From G963668345 sp965226215 (GTDB lineage Bacteria > Acidobacteriota > Terriglobia > Bryobacterales > UBA6623), in assembly GCA_965226215.1 (NCBI GenBank), contig CBDDCH010000002.1:620001-684000 (forward strand): a stretch of DNA of 64,000 nt, written 5' to 3'. This document shows, in pieces, positions 9,404 through 18,628 of the stretch. Under the pieces are notes generated by a model that ran no database searches, was not told the origin of the DNA, and saw only the letters and a program-made list of their open reading frames with translations. A program made the translations under genes and the position numbers. Every line of letters begins with the position of its first letter. Position 1 is the stretch's first letter.

Positions 9404-10879
9404 TCATGGGGGCTGATCCGCCGCTGCGAAGTCAATTTCGCAGACACCCTTCCGAGCTTCCGTCCTCAGTACTCAGGTTTCGCATTCGGCAAGTCGCGTG
9501 CTACCCGCCCGGCACAGGCAGCGCCCAGATCCTCCGCAGCATGTCGCCAAACAGGTGCCGGTTCAGATGTCCCTCCGCGAACAAGAGCCAGTAATACCGC
9601 GCGTGTTTAATTAGCCGTCCGCCCGTCTTCATCAGCCGGTGCTGCAAGCTCGTCAGCGACCAGCTCTTGATCCGTTGCGGCAGCCCCAGCCGCCGCCACA
9701 AGTTGCCCAGGTTATAGGCCAGCACGCTGAGCTGCAAGCGCACCTCGTTCGCCCGGAAGCGATGGCACGACAGCCGCGTCCAGTGCGTCGCTTGCTTACC
9801 TTCTTTGATCCACTGCTCCGCCGTGCCGCGCTTGTTGTAGAAACGCACCACCGACCGGCTTGGCAAGCTCATGTTCGTCACGATAAAACCGACGCGCGCG
9901 AATAGCTCGCCCTGGTGGTGCTCGACCTTGGCGACAACTCGTCTGGGCCCCTTCCAGCTCTCCGCCTGATAGCGAAAGCTCTTGTAGCGCACTAGCGGCT
10001 TGCGGCCGGGCCTCCCCGGCGGACGAAACAGGATGTCTTCGATCTCCAGCTCCAGGCTCTTATTGGCCGGAATGCGGATCGCGTAGTCCGCGCCGCGCTC
10101 CTCCAGTGCTTCGTAGATCTCGGGCTTGGCGAAGGCGGCATCGGCGCGAAAGGTGACCTGTTTGCCTTCGGCCAGTTGGCGCTCGATCTCCGGCAACAAT
10201 AGCTCATCCCAGTCCTCGGCGCTGTGCACGTTGCCGGGACGCAGCTTGGCAGCGAGGCAATCACCATGACCGTTGAACAAAAGCAACGGGTGGTAGCAGA
10301 CCGACTCGAAGTGTCCGTTGTAGGCACTGCCTTCCTGTTGGCCATGGACCGGACTCTCGGTGGAGTCCATGTCCAGAACGACCCGCTCGGAGTCGTCGAA
10401 CGCCTCCGCTTGCCCGACCAGCTCTCGGTTCAGCGCCATCAGCCCCAGCAGGTTCTCTTCGCTCGCCAGCATCTCCGTCTCGAAGCCGTGCAGCGTCGAG
10501 GTCAAGGCCGCACCGCGATCCCAGATCTTCTGCGAGCCGATCAAGCGAAACGTCGGGTCAGCCGACACTCGGACGGCGTCGTTGACGTCCTCGTAGCCTG
10601 CCAAGCGGCTGTAGACCGACTGCCGCAACAGATCAGCGAACGTGAACTGCTTGTTTGTGCCTTGCCGGGAGTCGGTGAGATGCTCGCCGATCAGTTTCCC
10701 GAGTCCGAGTCGCTCGTCCAACTCCCGAACCAGGATCAAGCCACCGTCGGAAGTGACGTGCGATCCCTGGAAATCGACTTTCAACGAGCCGTTGAAACTT
10801 AGCTGGAATGGCTTGGTTTGTTTTTCACCCATTGGGTGTTGGCCTCCATGGCGTCCTCATCGGGCTCTAGCCCCTATGA
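9404..10879 (-). mobile_element. IS1380-family insertion sequence
   Basis: A single full-length IS1380-type transposase is bracketed by imperfect inverted repeats: TCATGGGGGCT at 9404 and the complement of TCATAGGGGCT at 10869-10879. The outer boundary is tentative because I could not see a matching target duplication. A small fragment of a related transposase is present at 28272-28352. Confidence 0.75.
9501..10832 (-). CDS. IS1380 family transposase
   Basis: A 443-residue DDE transposase. Typical IS1380 blocks are visible: the N-terminal TSDGGLILVRELDE, the first catalytic Asp in VLDMDSTESPVHG, the second in FRADAAFAKPEIYEALE, and a C-terminal YNKRGTAEQWIKEGK holding the catalytic Glu region. 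Length and motif order are as expected for the family and no internal stop is seen, so it is probably functional. The start at MGEKQTKPF gives a standard N-terminus. Confidence 0.95.
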   Translation of the reverse strand: MGEKQTKPFQLSFNGSLKVDFQGSHVTSDGGLILVRELDERLGLGKLIGEHLTDSRQGTNKQFTFADLLRQSVYSRLAGYEDVNDAVRVSADPTFRLIGSQKIWDRGAALTSTLHGFETEMLASEENLLGLMALNRELVGQAEAFDDSERVVLDMDSTESPVHGQQEGSAYNGHFESVCYHPLLLFNGHGDCLAAKLRPGNVHSAEDWDELLLPEIERQLAEGKQVTFRADAAFAKPEIYEALEERGADYAIRIPANKSLELEIEDILFRPPGRPGRKPLVRYKSFRYQAESWKGPRRVVAKVEHHQGELFARVGFIVTNMSLPSRSVVRFYNKRGTAEQWIKEGKQATHWTRLSCHRFRANEVRLQLSVLAYNLGNLWRRLGLPQRIKSWSLTSLQHRLMKTGGRLIKHARYYWLLFAEGHLNRHLFGDMLRRIWALPVPGG

Positions 10880-11387
10880 ATAAAGACGCTCAAGGCCGCC
10901 GGAAGGTCGAGAGGTCTGAATCAAATTGGAAATGCGGGCTGAAGCTTGGATTCCGCGTTTCATGGAACTTCTTGCTTCATGGCCCTTCTTGGGGTAAGCA
11001 GGCAATACCTGTGATGACCACTCAAGGTTAACCTGAGTGGGGTTTCAATTCCTACTTCCTTCCCCAGTCGGCGCCGGTGTACAGCGCCTACGACAGTGAT
11101 GGCAGTCCATGGGCACGGACCTCGGCCGGTGTGAGGTCCGCGGGCGCTGTTGAACAAATGCGAATCGGTCATGAGGAGTGGGACGGATGTGGGGGCTGCT
11201 AAAAAAGGCCGCCGATCCGGGAACGGCTCAGATTCGCGCTACGAAGCTACGACCTACCGAATTACGGCTAGAATATGAGAGCGCTAGAATGGAAAGGGGT
11301 TCGTTTTCCCTACTGTGCGAGGTGCGCTCACGAACGGTTGACCAGCCGGAGGCGTCGGTAGCCCGCAAGGCACCAACCGCTATCACG
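10880..11387. other. Intergenic region before ribH
   Basis: About 500 bases without a convincing gene. It contains the second copy of the 24-bp dispersed repeat (11134-11157) and a CCACTCAAGGTTAACCTGAGTGG palindrome-like stretch near 11020. I looked for an FMN riboswitch before ribH and did not find the conserved core. The ribH frame is open upstream to 11178 but that extension is not conserved-looking. Confidence 0.5.
11134..11157 (+). repeat. Short dispersed repeat (24 bp), copy 2
   Basis: Second copy of the block at 6454-6477, one mismatch. Both copies read on the same strand and are intergenic. Confidence 0.6.
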
Positions 11388-11897
11388 ATGCAGAAGCGAA
11401 ACAACAAGTTTCGAGACATCGAAGGCGAGCTCAGCGCGCGAGGACTTCGCTTCGGCCTTGTCGTCAGTCGCTTCAACAGCTTCATTACCGAGCGGCTTTT
11501 AGGCGGCGCCATCAATGCCCTTGAGCGAACAGGCGCCGGCGCGGACTCCATCGACGTCGTTCGTGTTCCCGGCTCGCTGGAAATACCCGTCACGGCGCGG
11601 GAGATGGGTCGCAGCGGCCGCTACGACGCCATCATTTGCCTGGGAGCGGTGATCCGAGGCGAAACGGCTCACTTTGACTACGTCGCCGCGGAAGCCGCTC
11701 GGGGTATCGCGGACGTGGGGCGCGAGACGGGCGTACCGACCGTCTTCGGTGTCTTGACCTGCGACACACTCGAACAGGCCATTGACCGGGCCGGCGTCAA
11801 GGGCGGCAATAAAGGCTTCGAGGCGGGCATGGCGGCTCTCGAGATGGCGACATTGATGAAGGAGTTGCGCAATACCGCGCCCCCCGCCGACGACTAG
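11388..11897 (+). CDS. ribH: 6,7-dimethyl-8-ribityllumazine synthase
   Basis: A 169-residue lumazine synthase that condenses 5-amino-6-ribitylamino-uracil with 3,4-dihydroxy-2-butanone phosphate, the penultimate step of riboflavin synthesis. Family signatures are clear: VVSRFNSFITERLL, the RVPGSLEIPV loop, the phosphate-binding GAVIRGETAHFDYV, and the FGVLTCDTLEQAI region with KGGNKGFEAGMAALEM near the C-terminus. The ATG at 11388 gives the expected length; the open frame upstream to 11178 would add 70 atypical residues. It ends one base before nusB, an arrangement common in many bacteria. Confidence 0.95.
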   Translation: MQKRNNKFRDIEGELSARGLRFGLVVSRFNSFITERLLGGAINALERTGAGADSIDVVRVPGSLEIPVTAREMGRSGRYDAIICLGAVIRGETAHFDYVAAEAARGIADVGRETGVPTVFGVLTCDTLEQAIDRAGVKGGNKGFEAGMAALEMATLMKELRNTAPPADD

Positions 11898-11898
11898 C

Positions 11899-12333
11899 AT
11901 GCCCTCGCGACATCGCTCTCGAGAAAGAGCCTTACAGTTGGTCTTTCAATGGGACCTCAACCGGGCCTCGACCGAACAAGTCAAGCAAGGCTATTGGGAA
12001 AGTCTTTCTCCGGACAACCCGCCGGAAGGCGACCCCTTCGCCGAGCAGCTTTTCCAGGGCGTCACCGCGCGGGTTGACGAGATCGACTCGCTGATCCGCG
12101 GGAATTCCTCGAACTGGAAACTCGAGCGCATGTCCGCCGTTGATCGCAACATCCTTAGGACAGCCATTTTTGAGATGCTCGACGAAACTGCCGCCCCGGC
12201 AGTGATCATCAACGAAGCCATCGAGATCGCACGGCGTTTTTCCGGAGACGAGTCCGGCCCTTTCATCAACGGTATTCTGGATGCCGTTCGGCGGTCTTTG
12301 GTGACCGCTAAGGCTCCGTCAGGGGAGGGTTAG
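11899..12333 (+). CDS. nusB: Transcription antitermination factor NusB
   Basis: A 144-residue NusB that with NusE (S10) binds boxA RNA to promote antitermination in rRNA operons. Diagnostic features are the N-terminal RHRSRERALQLVFQWD, the central NWKLERMSAVDRNILRTAIFEM, and VIINEAIEIARRFSGDESGPFINGILD near the end. Length is typical. It starts one base after ribH, so the two are almost certainly one transcript. Confidence 0.96.
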   Translation: MPSRHRSRERALQLVFQWDLNRASTEQVKQGYWESLSPDNPPEGDPFAEQLFQGVTARVDEIDSLIRGNSSNWKLERMSAVDRNILRTAIFEMLDETAAPAVIINEAIEIARRFSGDESGPFINGILDAVRRSLVTAKAPSGEG

Positions 12334-12507
12334 CCGGCTTCTTGCCCGAAGTGCCCGCCGCAGGCGCATCCTTATTCATCTCGACGCCTGACCTCGCTCA
12401 CGCGGATGGTTGCGACGAGCGAATCGGAGCCGCGAGCGTAAGCGAGCGGTCATGGGCCGCCTGCTCCCCAAAGGGATGCAACCCGTGGGGTTTTCGACCG
12501 AACGAGC

Positions 12508-12807
12508 CTACTGGACGGCGCCCACCTGCGCTGCGTTGGGGTCAAGCTTGATCTCTCCAAAAGCGCTCTCGTACTGGGCGATGTTTTGGTGTAAGACACC
12601 CAGCAAGGCTTTGGCTTGTTGCGGGCTGAGATAGATCCCCTGAAAGCTCTTAATCTCGACTTCTTCTTGGGTCTTTTGGTGGATCGTGCCGAACTGCAAA
12701 AAGAAGTCCCAGACGTTCACCCGGATCTGGACGCTGTTGGAGTAGCTTTCGCGGTAGTCCGGTCCACTGGTCAGATTCACTTTCGGTTGTTTTGGTTGCT
12801 CGTTCAT
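12508..12807 (-). CDS. DUF3467 domain-containing protein
   Basis: A 99-residue cytosolic protein. The pattern YSNSVQIRVNVWDFFLQFG, then IYLSPQQAKALLGVLHQNI and YESAFGEI, matches the DUF3467 family, whose function is unknown. It is convergent with nusB and transcribed away from the OPT transporter. The 170 bases between nusB and this gene contain a CGCGAGCGTAAGCGAGCG-type inverted block of the kind often scattered between genes in such genomes. Confidence 0.85.
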   Translation of the reverse strand: MNEQPKQPKVNLTSGPDYRESYSNSVQIRVNVWDFFLQFGTIHQKTQEEVEIKSFQGIYLSPQQAKALLGVLHQNIAQYESAFGEIKLDPNAAQVGAVQ

Positions 12808-13088
12808 GGCTATTCATGCTGACGCAGGTCGCGGGGCGGCGTCAACGCGGACCGAAAGCCTTCGCCGGCAGGGCTTCCGTGCCACCGAGTCTACAATAGG
12901 GTTTCCGTGGCTGACTAGCCAAGGGTTGTACCCTTGATATTCCAGACCGTCGAGCACCGAGCCGCGACGGTGACGGAGCGGTCCAGAGATGACACCGCTC
13001 GGCAGGGGTGAATTCGCGTGTACCTCAACGCCACCACGTGAAACGAGAACGAAATTCTCGTTCCGACGCGCATGAGCGGCTCACCAGC

Positions 13089-15005
13089 ATGCCGACATCA
13101 GATAGCTCGCCTCACCAACCTCCCGTCGAACTTTCCTGGCGAGCGGTCATTCTCGGCCTCATCATCGGGCTGGTGATGACGGCTGCCAATACCTACCTTG
13201 GCCTCTACGCCGGCATGACCGTGTCAGCGAGCATCCCGGCGGCGATCGTCTCCATGGGAGTTCTCCGCGGCCTCCTGCGCCGGGGCACGATCCTCGAGAA
13301 CAACATCGTGCAAACCATGGCCTCGGCCGGAGAGTCCGTGGCCGCGGGGATCATCTTCACGGTACCGGCGCTTGTGATCGCTCAGGTGTGGACGGGCTTC
13401 CCCTATTGGGAGGTCACCATGATCGGCCTACTCGGAGGCGTCCTGGGCGTCTTATTCATGATCCCGCTGCGAAGAACGTTGATCGTCGAGGACAAGGAGT
13501 TGATCTACCCTGAGGGCGTCGCCTGCGCCCAGGTTCTCGAAGTGGGCCAGAAAGGCGGCCGCTCGTTGAGGGACATCGTGGCGGCCGTCGTGGGAGGGGC
13601 GCTGTTCAAGTCGTTTATCGGGGTAGTCGGCTTATTTCGCGGAGTTGTGGAGGGTGCTCTCCGCGTCGGCGGAACCCTCTTCTACTTCGGTACGGACATC
13701 TCCGTGGCCCTGCTCGGCGTCGGTGTGATCGTCGGACTGGAAGTTGCCGCGCTCGTTTTCATCGGCGGGGCGATCGGCTGGGTGGTTTCGATCCCGCTTT
13801 ACTATCTCTCGAATCCCCTTCCTGAAGGACACGCCCTTGACGCCGCGTGGGACGCTTGGAGCGGGCACATCCGCTACATGGGCGTCGGGGCGATGATCGT
13901 CGGCGGCCTGTGGTCCATGTTCAGCGTGCGGCAAGGAATCGCCAAAGGAATCCGGGAAGCGGTTCAAGGCTTCAGCAGGCGAGCGGGCGCCCCGAAACAA
14001 CGCACCGAGCAGGATTTGCCCACCTCTCGTACGTTCGTCATTTTAGTACTGGCCGTGATCGCGACGATCATTCTCTACCGGGCCATCACGGGATCGACCA
14101 GCGTCGCAATCACGGCAGGCGTGGTGATGGTCATCGCCTCGTTCTTCTTCGTTGCCGTCTCGAGCTACATCGTTGGACTCGTAGGCAGCTCCAATAACCC
14201 GATTTCGGGCATGACCATCTGCGCGCTGATCTTTGCCTCCGTCGTCTTGCTGCTGCTGGGTATGAGCGGGACGGTGGGGATCGTAGGAGCGCTGGGCGTC
14301 GCCGGCGTCGTCTGTTGTGCGGCTGCCACCGCCGGCGATACCTCGCAGGACCTAAAAACCGGTTTCCTCGTCAAGGCAACTCCCTGGAAGCAGCAAGTTG
14401 CGCAATTCATCGGCATCTTGATTCCCGCTCTTATCATTGCGCCCGTTTTATCCCTGCTTCACGAAGGCTACGGCATCGGCACCGGCGGCGAACAGGCCTT
14501 GAGAGCACCCCAGGCAACCCTATTCGCTAGCATCGCTAAAGCCCTGTTCGAAGGCACGGGACTGCCGTGGACCATGGTCGGCATCGGCGTGGCCGTCGCT
14601 GTGGGACTGATCGTCCTCGACGAGTCACTAAAGAGAGCCGGTCGTCGCTTCCGGACCCATGTCATGCCGGTGGCCGTTGGTATCTATCTGCCGTTGAGCT
14701 TGTCCGTGCCGATTTTCGCGGGGGGACTGCTGAGCTACCTCTTGCTTAGAACAAGGTCAAGCGTAGGAAACGTCGCCGCGGAGGCTCGCCGCCACACCGC
14801 CGTTCTGATCAGTTCCGGGCTTATTGCCGGCGAGGCGATCGCCGGCATCCTCATCGCGGTCCCACGCACGGCGGGAGTGGAACTGCCGATACCGGTCGTT
14901 GACAGTGGCTGGTTCACGCTGGCTGCCTTCGGCGCCGTCGTAGCCCTCGTCTACTATGCGTCCGCGCGAGAGAGCGGCGCCACGGCCGGTGAACACGCCG
15001 CGTAG
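13089..15005 (+). CDS. OPT family oligopeptide transporter
   Basis: A 638-residue polytopic membrane protein of the oligopeptide transporter family, probably a proton-coupled importer of small peptides or metal chelates. Visible family blocks are NTYLGLYAGMTVSASIPAAI after the first helix, ENNIVQTMASAGESVAAGIIF, the YPEGVACAQVLE loop, and SSNNPISGMTI in the second half; about 14-16 hydrophobic segments follow. I use the ATG at 13089 because the 27 residues added by the upstream GTG (13008) are polar and low-complexity. It stands alone upstream of rnpB. Confidence 0.93.
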   Translation: MPTSDSSPHQPPVELSWRAVILGLIIGLVMTAANTYLGLYAGMTVSASIPAAIVSMGVLRGLLRRGTILENNIVQTMASAGESVAAGIIFTVPALVIAQVWTGFPYWEVTMIGLLGGVLGVLFMIPLRRTLIVEDKELIYPEGVACAQVLEVGQKGGRSLRDIVAAVVGGALFKSFIGVVGLFRGVVEGALRVGGTLFYFGTDISVALLGVGVIVGLEVAALVFIGGAIGWVVSIPLYYLSNPLPEGHALDAAWDAWSGHIRYMGVGAMIVGGLWSMFSVRQGIAKGIREAVQGFSRRAGAPKQRTEQDLPTSRTFVILVLAVIATIILYRAITGSTSVAITAGVVMVIASFFFVAVSSYIVGLVGSSNNPISGMTICALIFASVVLLLLGMSGTVGIVGALGVAGVVCCAAATAGDTSQDLKTGFLVKATPWKQQVAQFIGILIPALIIAPVLSLLHEGYGIGTGGEQALRAPQATLFASIAKALFEGTGLPWTMVGIGVAVAVGLIVLDESLKRAGRRFRTHVMPVAVGIYLPLSLSVPIFAGGLLSYLLLRTRSSVGNVAAEARRHTAVLISSGLIAGEAIAGILIAVPRTAGVELPIPVVDSGWFTLAAFGAVVALVYYASARESGATAGEHAA

Positions 15006-15039
15006 AGACCCCCCGGCGGCCCATCGTTATCCCGGTTGC

Positions 15040-15045
15040 TACAAT
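15040..15045 (+). promoter_or_regulatory. Candidate -10 box of rnpB
   Basis: TACAAT lies seven bases before the first base-paired nucleotide of RNase P RNA, the distance expected for a -10 hexamer. No strong -35 is obvious. Confidence 0.55.
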
Positions 15046-15052
15046 CATCGTT

Positions 15053-15472
15053 GGGCCTGTCGGACGGGCAGTCGCCGCGCCTGTTTCAGGCGGGGAGGAA
15101 AGTCCGGTCTCCGCAGGGCAGCGTGCCGGCTAACGGCCGGGGAGCCATTCTCAAAGGGATGGCCTACGGAAAGTGCCACAGAAAACATACCGCTCCGGGG
15201 TTTCCTTGGGGTAAGGGTGAAAAGGTGCGGTAAGAGCGCACCGCGTCTTGAGTAATCAAGGCGGCAGGGCAAACCCCACGCGGAGCAAGACCAAATAGGG
15301 GACCAGCGGCGGCCCGCCGCGCCCACGGTGATCGGCTCGCCCTTCGGGGTCGGGCCGGCGACCGAAGTCCCGGGTAGGTCGCTTGAGTCCGGCAGCGATG
15401 CTCGACCTAGACGAATGACTGCCGCCCGGGCTCAGCCCGGGTACAGAAACCGGCTTATAGTTCGACAGGCCT
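15053..15472 (+). ncRNA. rnpB: RNase P RNA (bacterial class A)
   Basis: About 420 nt catalytic RNA of RNase P, which processes tRNA 5' ends. Conserved elements occur in the right order: GAGGAAAGTCCGG near the 5' end, the GAAAAGGTGCGGTAAGAGCGCACCG helix region, GGCAAACCCCACGCGGAGCAAGACCAAATAGG, the GGTAGGTCGCTTGAG segment, TAGACGAATGACTGCC, and CAGAAACCGGCTTATAG at the 3' end. The terminal helix is formed by GGCCTGTCG at the 5' end and CGACAGGCC at the 3' end, which sets the boundaries. It is on the same strand as, and just after, the OPT transporter. Confidence 0.96.
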
Positions 15473-15630
15473 CTCCCCGTTGTGCTGCCTCGCCGAATCC
15501 ACGCTATGGACGACCATCGCTCGGGAAGGGTGATTGTCACTGCCACGACCCCGACGGTTGTGGCGTGTTCGACACGCCGGCTGCGGTATGACAGCAACGC
15601 ATTCTCCCAGAAACAACCTCGCGGGTGCTT

Positions 15631-15732
15631 ATTGAGGCTCGCGAAATACAGTGACTTTGGAACCCGGGCACAGCATGCTGTGCCCCTACAGTCTGAACAC
15701 GAGCCATGTCACCATAATTTGCGAGGCTCGGT
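15631..15732. repeat. MITE-like palindromic repeat, family 2, copy 1
   Basis: A 102-bp element. Its ends are imperfect inverted repeats (GAGGCTCGCGAAATACAGTGAC against the complement of GTCACCATAATTTGCGAGGC). Its centre is a 20-bp perfect palindrome GGGCACAGCATGCTGTGCCC at 15666-15685. A related element lies at 36872-36974. The 3' end reaches to 30 bases before the next gene. Confidence 0.7.
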
Positions 15733-15762
15733 AGGAAGCCGCCTTCCCGGGGGTGCCGCACT

Positions 15763-16968
15763 GTGAGGCGAGCGTCCGCTCTTTCCGTTGTCCTTTTGCT
15801 CGCGACGCTGTCCGCGTGGGGCGCCGACGAAGCTGCTCGGTCCGCCGAAGATCTGCTTCGCCAAACAGAGGCGACGTACAACAGCCTCACCAGCTTCCAC
15901 TTCGCCGCCAAGGAAGTGACCGAAACGCGATCCGGTGGCGCACAGCGCCGGACTTCCGCTCACTACGTAACCGCCCTTGACGCCAAGGGACGTTCGCGAG
16001 TCGAAATCCGTGACGAATCGAGAAACGGTCTGGCCGTCTTTGACGGTGAAAACAACTGGTTCTATCTACCTCGCGTCAATCAATACACGCGGCAATCTTC
16101 GGGCTCCATCCCCGGGTCCCCATCGGCGCCGCGCATCTTCGACGGGGTGAACTTCACGAGGCACGTACAACGCTACCCCACGCGATACCAGGCCCTCTCC
16201 CGCAACTTGGTTAGCGCCACCATCGTGCGGCACGAGGCGTTGGACGGCGAAACTCGGGCAGGCACATACGCTGTAGTCGAAGCTCAATACAAACTCCCCG
16301 CGGGCGCTCCCGTGGGCCAATCAAAACGAACTTTCTGGATCGATGAAAAAGGCTTCCTGATCGCTCGTGAGGTCTCTCGTGCCACTGCCAAGCCGCCGGG
16401 CCTCGAACACTCAGTCGAGATCGTCCAAACCATCTCGTTTGCTACCGCTCAGGCCAACGAAGAGTCGCCGGACTCCCTTTTTGTTTTCGTTCCGCCCGAG
16501 GACGCCGAGAAGGTGCACACCTTCAGGCGTCAGGCACGGCGTTCCGCCACGTTTGTCGGAGAAGCCGCGCAGGACTTTAGCCTCCACGACCTAAAAGGAC
16601 GAACCTTCCGCCTCCGAGACCTGCGAGGCAAGATCGTCTTGCTGGACTTCTGGGCCACTTGGTGCACACCCTGCCGCATCGACCTTCCCCACATCGAGGC
16701 CTTGCACGACGAGTACACTCGAGAGGAACTCGTGGTGCTCGGCGTCAATGGCGAGTCGGAAACGGCGGCTCGCTCGTTTATGGAACAGCAGGGCTACAGC
16801 TTTCCCTCCTTGGTTGACCAAGGAGACGAGGTTTCTCGCCTGTATGGGGCTGCACTCCTGCCGACCATCGTAATTGTGGACCAGGAAGGCTCTATCGCCG
16901 CCTATCTAGTCGGTCTGCAGAGCGAAAGCGACTTGCGCCGGGCGCTCGCCAAGGCGGGCCTCCAGTAG
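15763..16968 (+). CDS. Secreted LolA-like protein with C-terminal TlpA-type thioredoxin domain
   Basis: A 401-residue exported protein with signal peptide MRRASALSVVLLLATLSAWG. Residues about 25-250 resemble LolA/DUF2092-type lipoprotein-binding beta folds (YNSLTSFHFAAKEVTET, later DEKGFLIAREVSRATA). Residues about 265-400 form a TlpA/ResA-like thioredoxin domain with active site WCTPC in LLDFWATWCTPCRIDLPHIE, a cis-proline block LLPTIVIVDQEG, and the VGEAAQDFSLHDLKGR entry motif. Such proteins act as periplasmic thiol reductases or in redox of outer-membrane partners; the fused arrangement is seen in Acidobacteria but the substrate is unknown. The start codon is GTG. Confidence 0.85.
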   Translation: MRRASALSVVLLLATLSAWGADEAARSAEDLLRQTEATYNSLTSFHFAAKEVTETRSGGAQRRTSAHYVTALDAKGRSRVEIRDESRNGLAVFDGENNWFYLPRVNQYTRQSSGSIPGSPSAPRIFDGVNFTRHVQRYPTRYQALSRNLVSATIVRHEALDGETRAGTYAVVEAQYKLPAGAPVGQSKRTFWIDEKGFLIAREVSRATAKPPGLEHSVEIVQTISFATAQANEESPDSLFVFVPPEDAEKVHTFRRQARRSATFVGEAAQDFSLHDLKGRTFRLRDLRGKIVLLDFWATWCTPCRIDLPHIEALHDEYTREELVVLGVNGESETAARSFMEQQGYSFPSLVDQGDEVSRLYGAALLPTIVIVDQEGSIAAYLVGLQSESDLRRALAKAGLQ

Positions 16969-16985
16969 ACGACGTGGGTTCCGTA

Positions 16986-17038
16986 ACCCATTGATTGCAA
17001 TCTGGTTACGCGAAATTTGGTTTGTTTGGTCATTTTTT
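16986..17038. repeat. Intergenic direct repeat, copy 1 (about 53 bp)
   Basis: This and 17211-17262 share a core running from ACCCATTGATTGCAA to TTTGTTTGGTCATTTTT, with several mismatches. The motif GGTTYGTTYGGT also recurs near 19970. All are non-coding. The 400 bases between 16969 and 17370 hold no gene. Confidence 0.7.
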
Positions 17039-17210
17039 TGCTCCCATTGCTCCGCTCCAAGTGGTTCGGTGCTCCGATAGTTCGTTGCCCCGTTTCTGTT
17101 CCTCGGTACCACCCGGTCTGAGTTCGATGTCTCCTCGTATCCCCGTGAAGCGATCGGTCAGGTCTCGCTGAGTCGGACCGTCCAGCCGCACCGGACGGAA
17201 ACCCATCGCA

Positions 17211-17262
17211 ACCCATTGATTGCAAGCTGGTTGTGCGAAATTGGGTTTGTTTGGTCATTTTT
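17211..17262. repeat. Intergenic direct repeat, copy 2
   Basis: Second copy of the 53-bp repeat, 225 bases downstream of the first, just left of the IS630 insertion. Confidence 0.7.
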
Positions 17263-17319
17263 CTCGCGCGTCGAAGGTCGTGCCGGTCTCCGCAGTCTCC
17301 CCTCTTCAGAATAGCGAGC

Positions 17320-18476
17320 TAGTGTAGTGCCACATAAATAGCTGTACAATAACACCCTTTTCGCGGTAGGATGGTTTATGTGGCCATCCGCTGACGCTCT
17401 AGCCCTCACCGCTCCGCAGCGAAACGCTCTTCGTCGCCTCGTTCGAGGCCGCAATACGACGCAGACAATGGTCTTGCGAGCGCACATTGTTTTGCGCTGT
17501 GCGCAGGGGTTGGCGAACCACGCCATGGCCCGCGAACTCGGCGTCAACCGCAAGACCGTCATCCTGTGGCGAAAGCGCTTCGCCCAGTCCGGCCTCGACG
17601 GACTCCGCGATCGGACGCGCCCCGGACGCAAACCGGCGCTCTCCGCTGAATTCGTCCAATGCATCCTCGATACAACGCTTCACGAGAAGCCCCGGGCGGC
17701 CACGCATTGGAGCACCCGCACCATCGCCAAGCACTTGGGCGTCTCCAAGATGGCCATCCAGCGCGTCTGGAAAGCGCACGGACTGCAGCCCCATCGCCTC
17801 GAAACTTTCAAGCTCAGCCGCGACAAGCAGTTCGTCGAGAAACTCCGCGACGTGGTCGGGCTGTACTTGAATCCGCCCGAGCACGCGCTGGTGCTCAGCG
17901 TCGATGAGAAAAGCCAGATCCAGGCCTTAGACCGCAGCCAGCCGGGACTGCCCCTGAAAAAGGGTCGCGCCGGCACCATGACCCACGACTTCAAACGACA
18001 TGGCACAACGACGCTGTTCGCCGCCTTCAATGTGCTCGACGGCCAGGTGATCGGGGAGTGTCTGCCGCGACATCGGCACCAGGAATTCCTCAAATTCCTA
18101 CGCAAGATCGATCGCGAAACGCCACCGGCGCTGGAGCTGCATCTGATCGTGGACAACTACTCCACGCATAAGCATGAGCAGGTGAAGAAGTGGCTCGCGA
18201 AGCACCCCCGCTTCCACTTTCACTTCATTCCCACGTCTTCTTCTTGGCTCAATCTCGTCGAGCGCTGGTTCCGCGAGCTGACACAGAAGCGCATCCGCCG
18301 CGGCGTGTTCCGCAGTGTTCCCGAACTCGAGGCCGCCATCCACGAGTACCTGGAAGCGAGCAACCAAGCGGCCAAGCCCTTTGTCTGGACAGCTCCGGCA
18401 CAAGATATCCTCGCCAAAGTCGAGCGCGCCGCCAAAACCCACGCCATTGTCCAGAACCGTTAGTGGCACTACACTA
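17320..18476 (+). mobile_element. IS630-family insertion sequence
   Basis: Perfect 14-bp inverted repeats, TAGTGTAGTGCCAC at 17320-17333 and its complement at 18463-18476, flank one transposase gene. The outermost bases are TA on both sides, as expected for IS630/Tc1-type elements that duplicate a TA target. The right terminus overlaps the stop region of the transposase. The element is 1.16 kb, a normal size. Confidence 0.92.
17378..18463 (+). CDS. IS630 family transposase
   Basis: A 361-residue transposase with an N-terminal helix-turn-helix (ANHAMARELGVNRKTVILWRKRF, then GVSKMAIQRVWKAHG) and a DDE domain: VLSVDEKSQIQALDRSQP, LIVDNYSTHKHEQV, and SSSWLNLVERWFREL with the catalytic Glu. No internal stops; likely intact and functional. 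The stop codon TAG overlaps the right inverted repeat. Confidence 0.95.
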   Translation: MWPSADALALTAPQRNALRRLVRGRNTTQTMVLRAHIVLRCAQGLANHAMARELGVNRKTVILWRKRFAQSGLDGLRDRTRPGRKPALSAEFVQCILDTTLHEKPRAATHWSTRTIAKHLGVSKMAIQRVWKAHGLQPHRLETFKLSRDKQFVEKLRDVVGLYLNPPEHALVLSVDEKSQIQALDRSQPGLPLKKGRAGTMTHDFKRHGTTTLFAAFNVLDGQVIGECLPRHRHQEFLKFLRKIDRETPPALELHLIVDNYSTHKHEQVKKWLAKHPRFHFHFIPTSSSWLNLVERWFRELTQKRIRRGVFRSVPELEAAIHEYLEASNQAAKPFVWTAPAQDILAKVERAAKTHAIVQNR

Positions 18477-18478
18477 AG

Positions 18479-18573
18479 TAGTCCGTTTCATAAGTTCGGT
18501 CACGTATATTTAGAAGCCCGGTGGACGATCGGGAACTTCGGGCACGGCATGCCGTGCCCGCCTGCACTCGCCC
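18479..18573 (+). repeat. MITE-like element family 1, right-truncated copy
   Basis: From TAGTCCGTTTCATAAG to the GCCTGCACTCGCCCG block this matches 56712-56808 at roughly 90% identity and includes the palindrome GGGCACGGCATGCCGTGCCC (18540-18559). The right terminus seen in the other copy is missing. It begins two bases after the IS630 right end. Confidence 0.8.
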
Positions 18574-18628
18574 GCCTAGATCCGCCCTACACGCTTGTTC
18601 TGTTCGGAGATAAATCTATTGAAACAAG

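Noticed and set aside
10880..11387. FMN riboswitch before ribH
   Set aside because: The conserved FMN aptamer core is not visible; only a short GC-rich stretch and a dispersed repeat are present.
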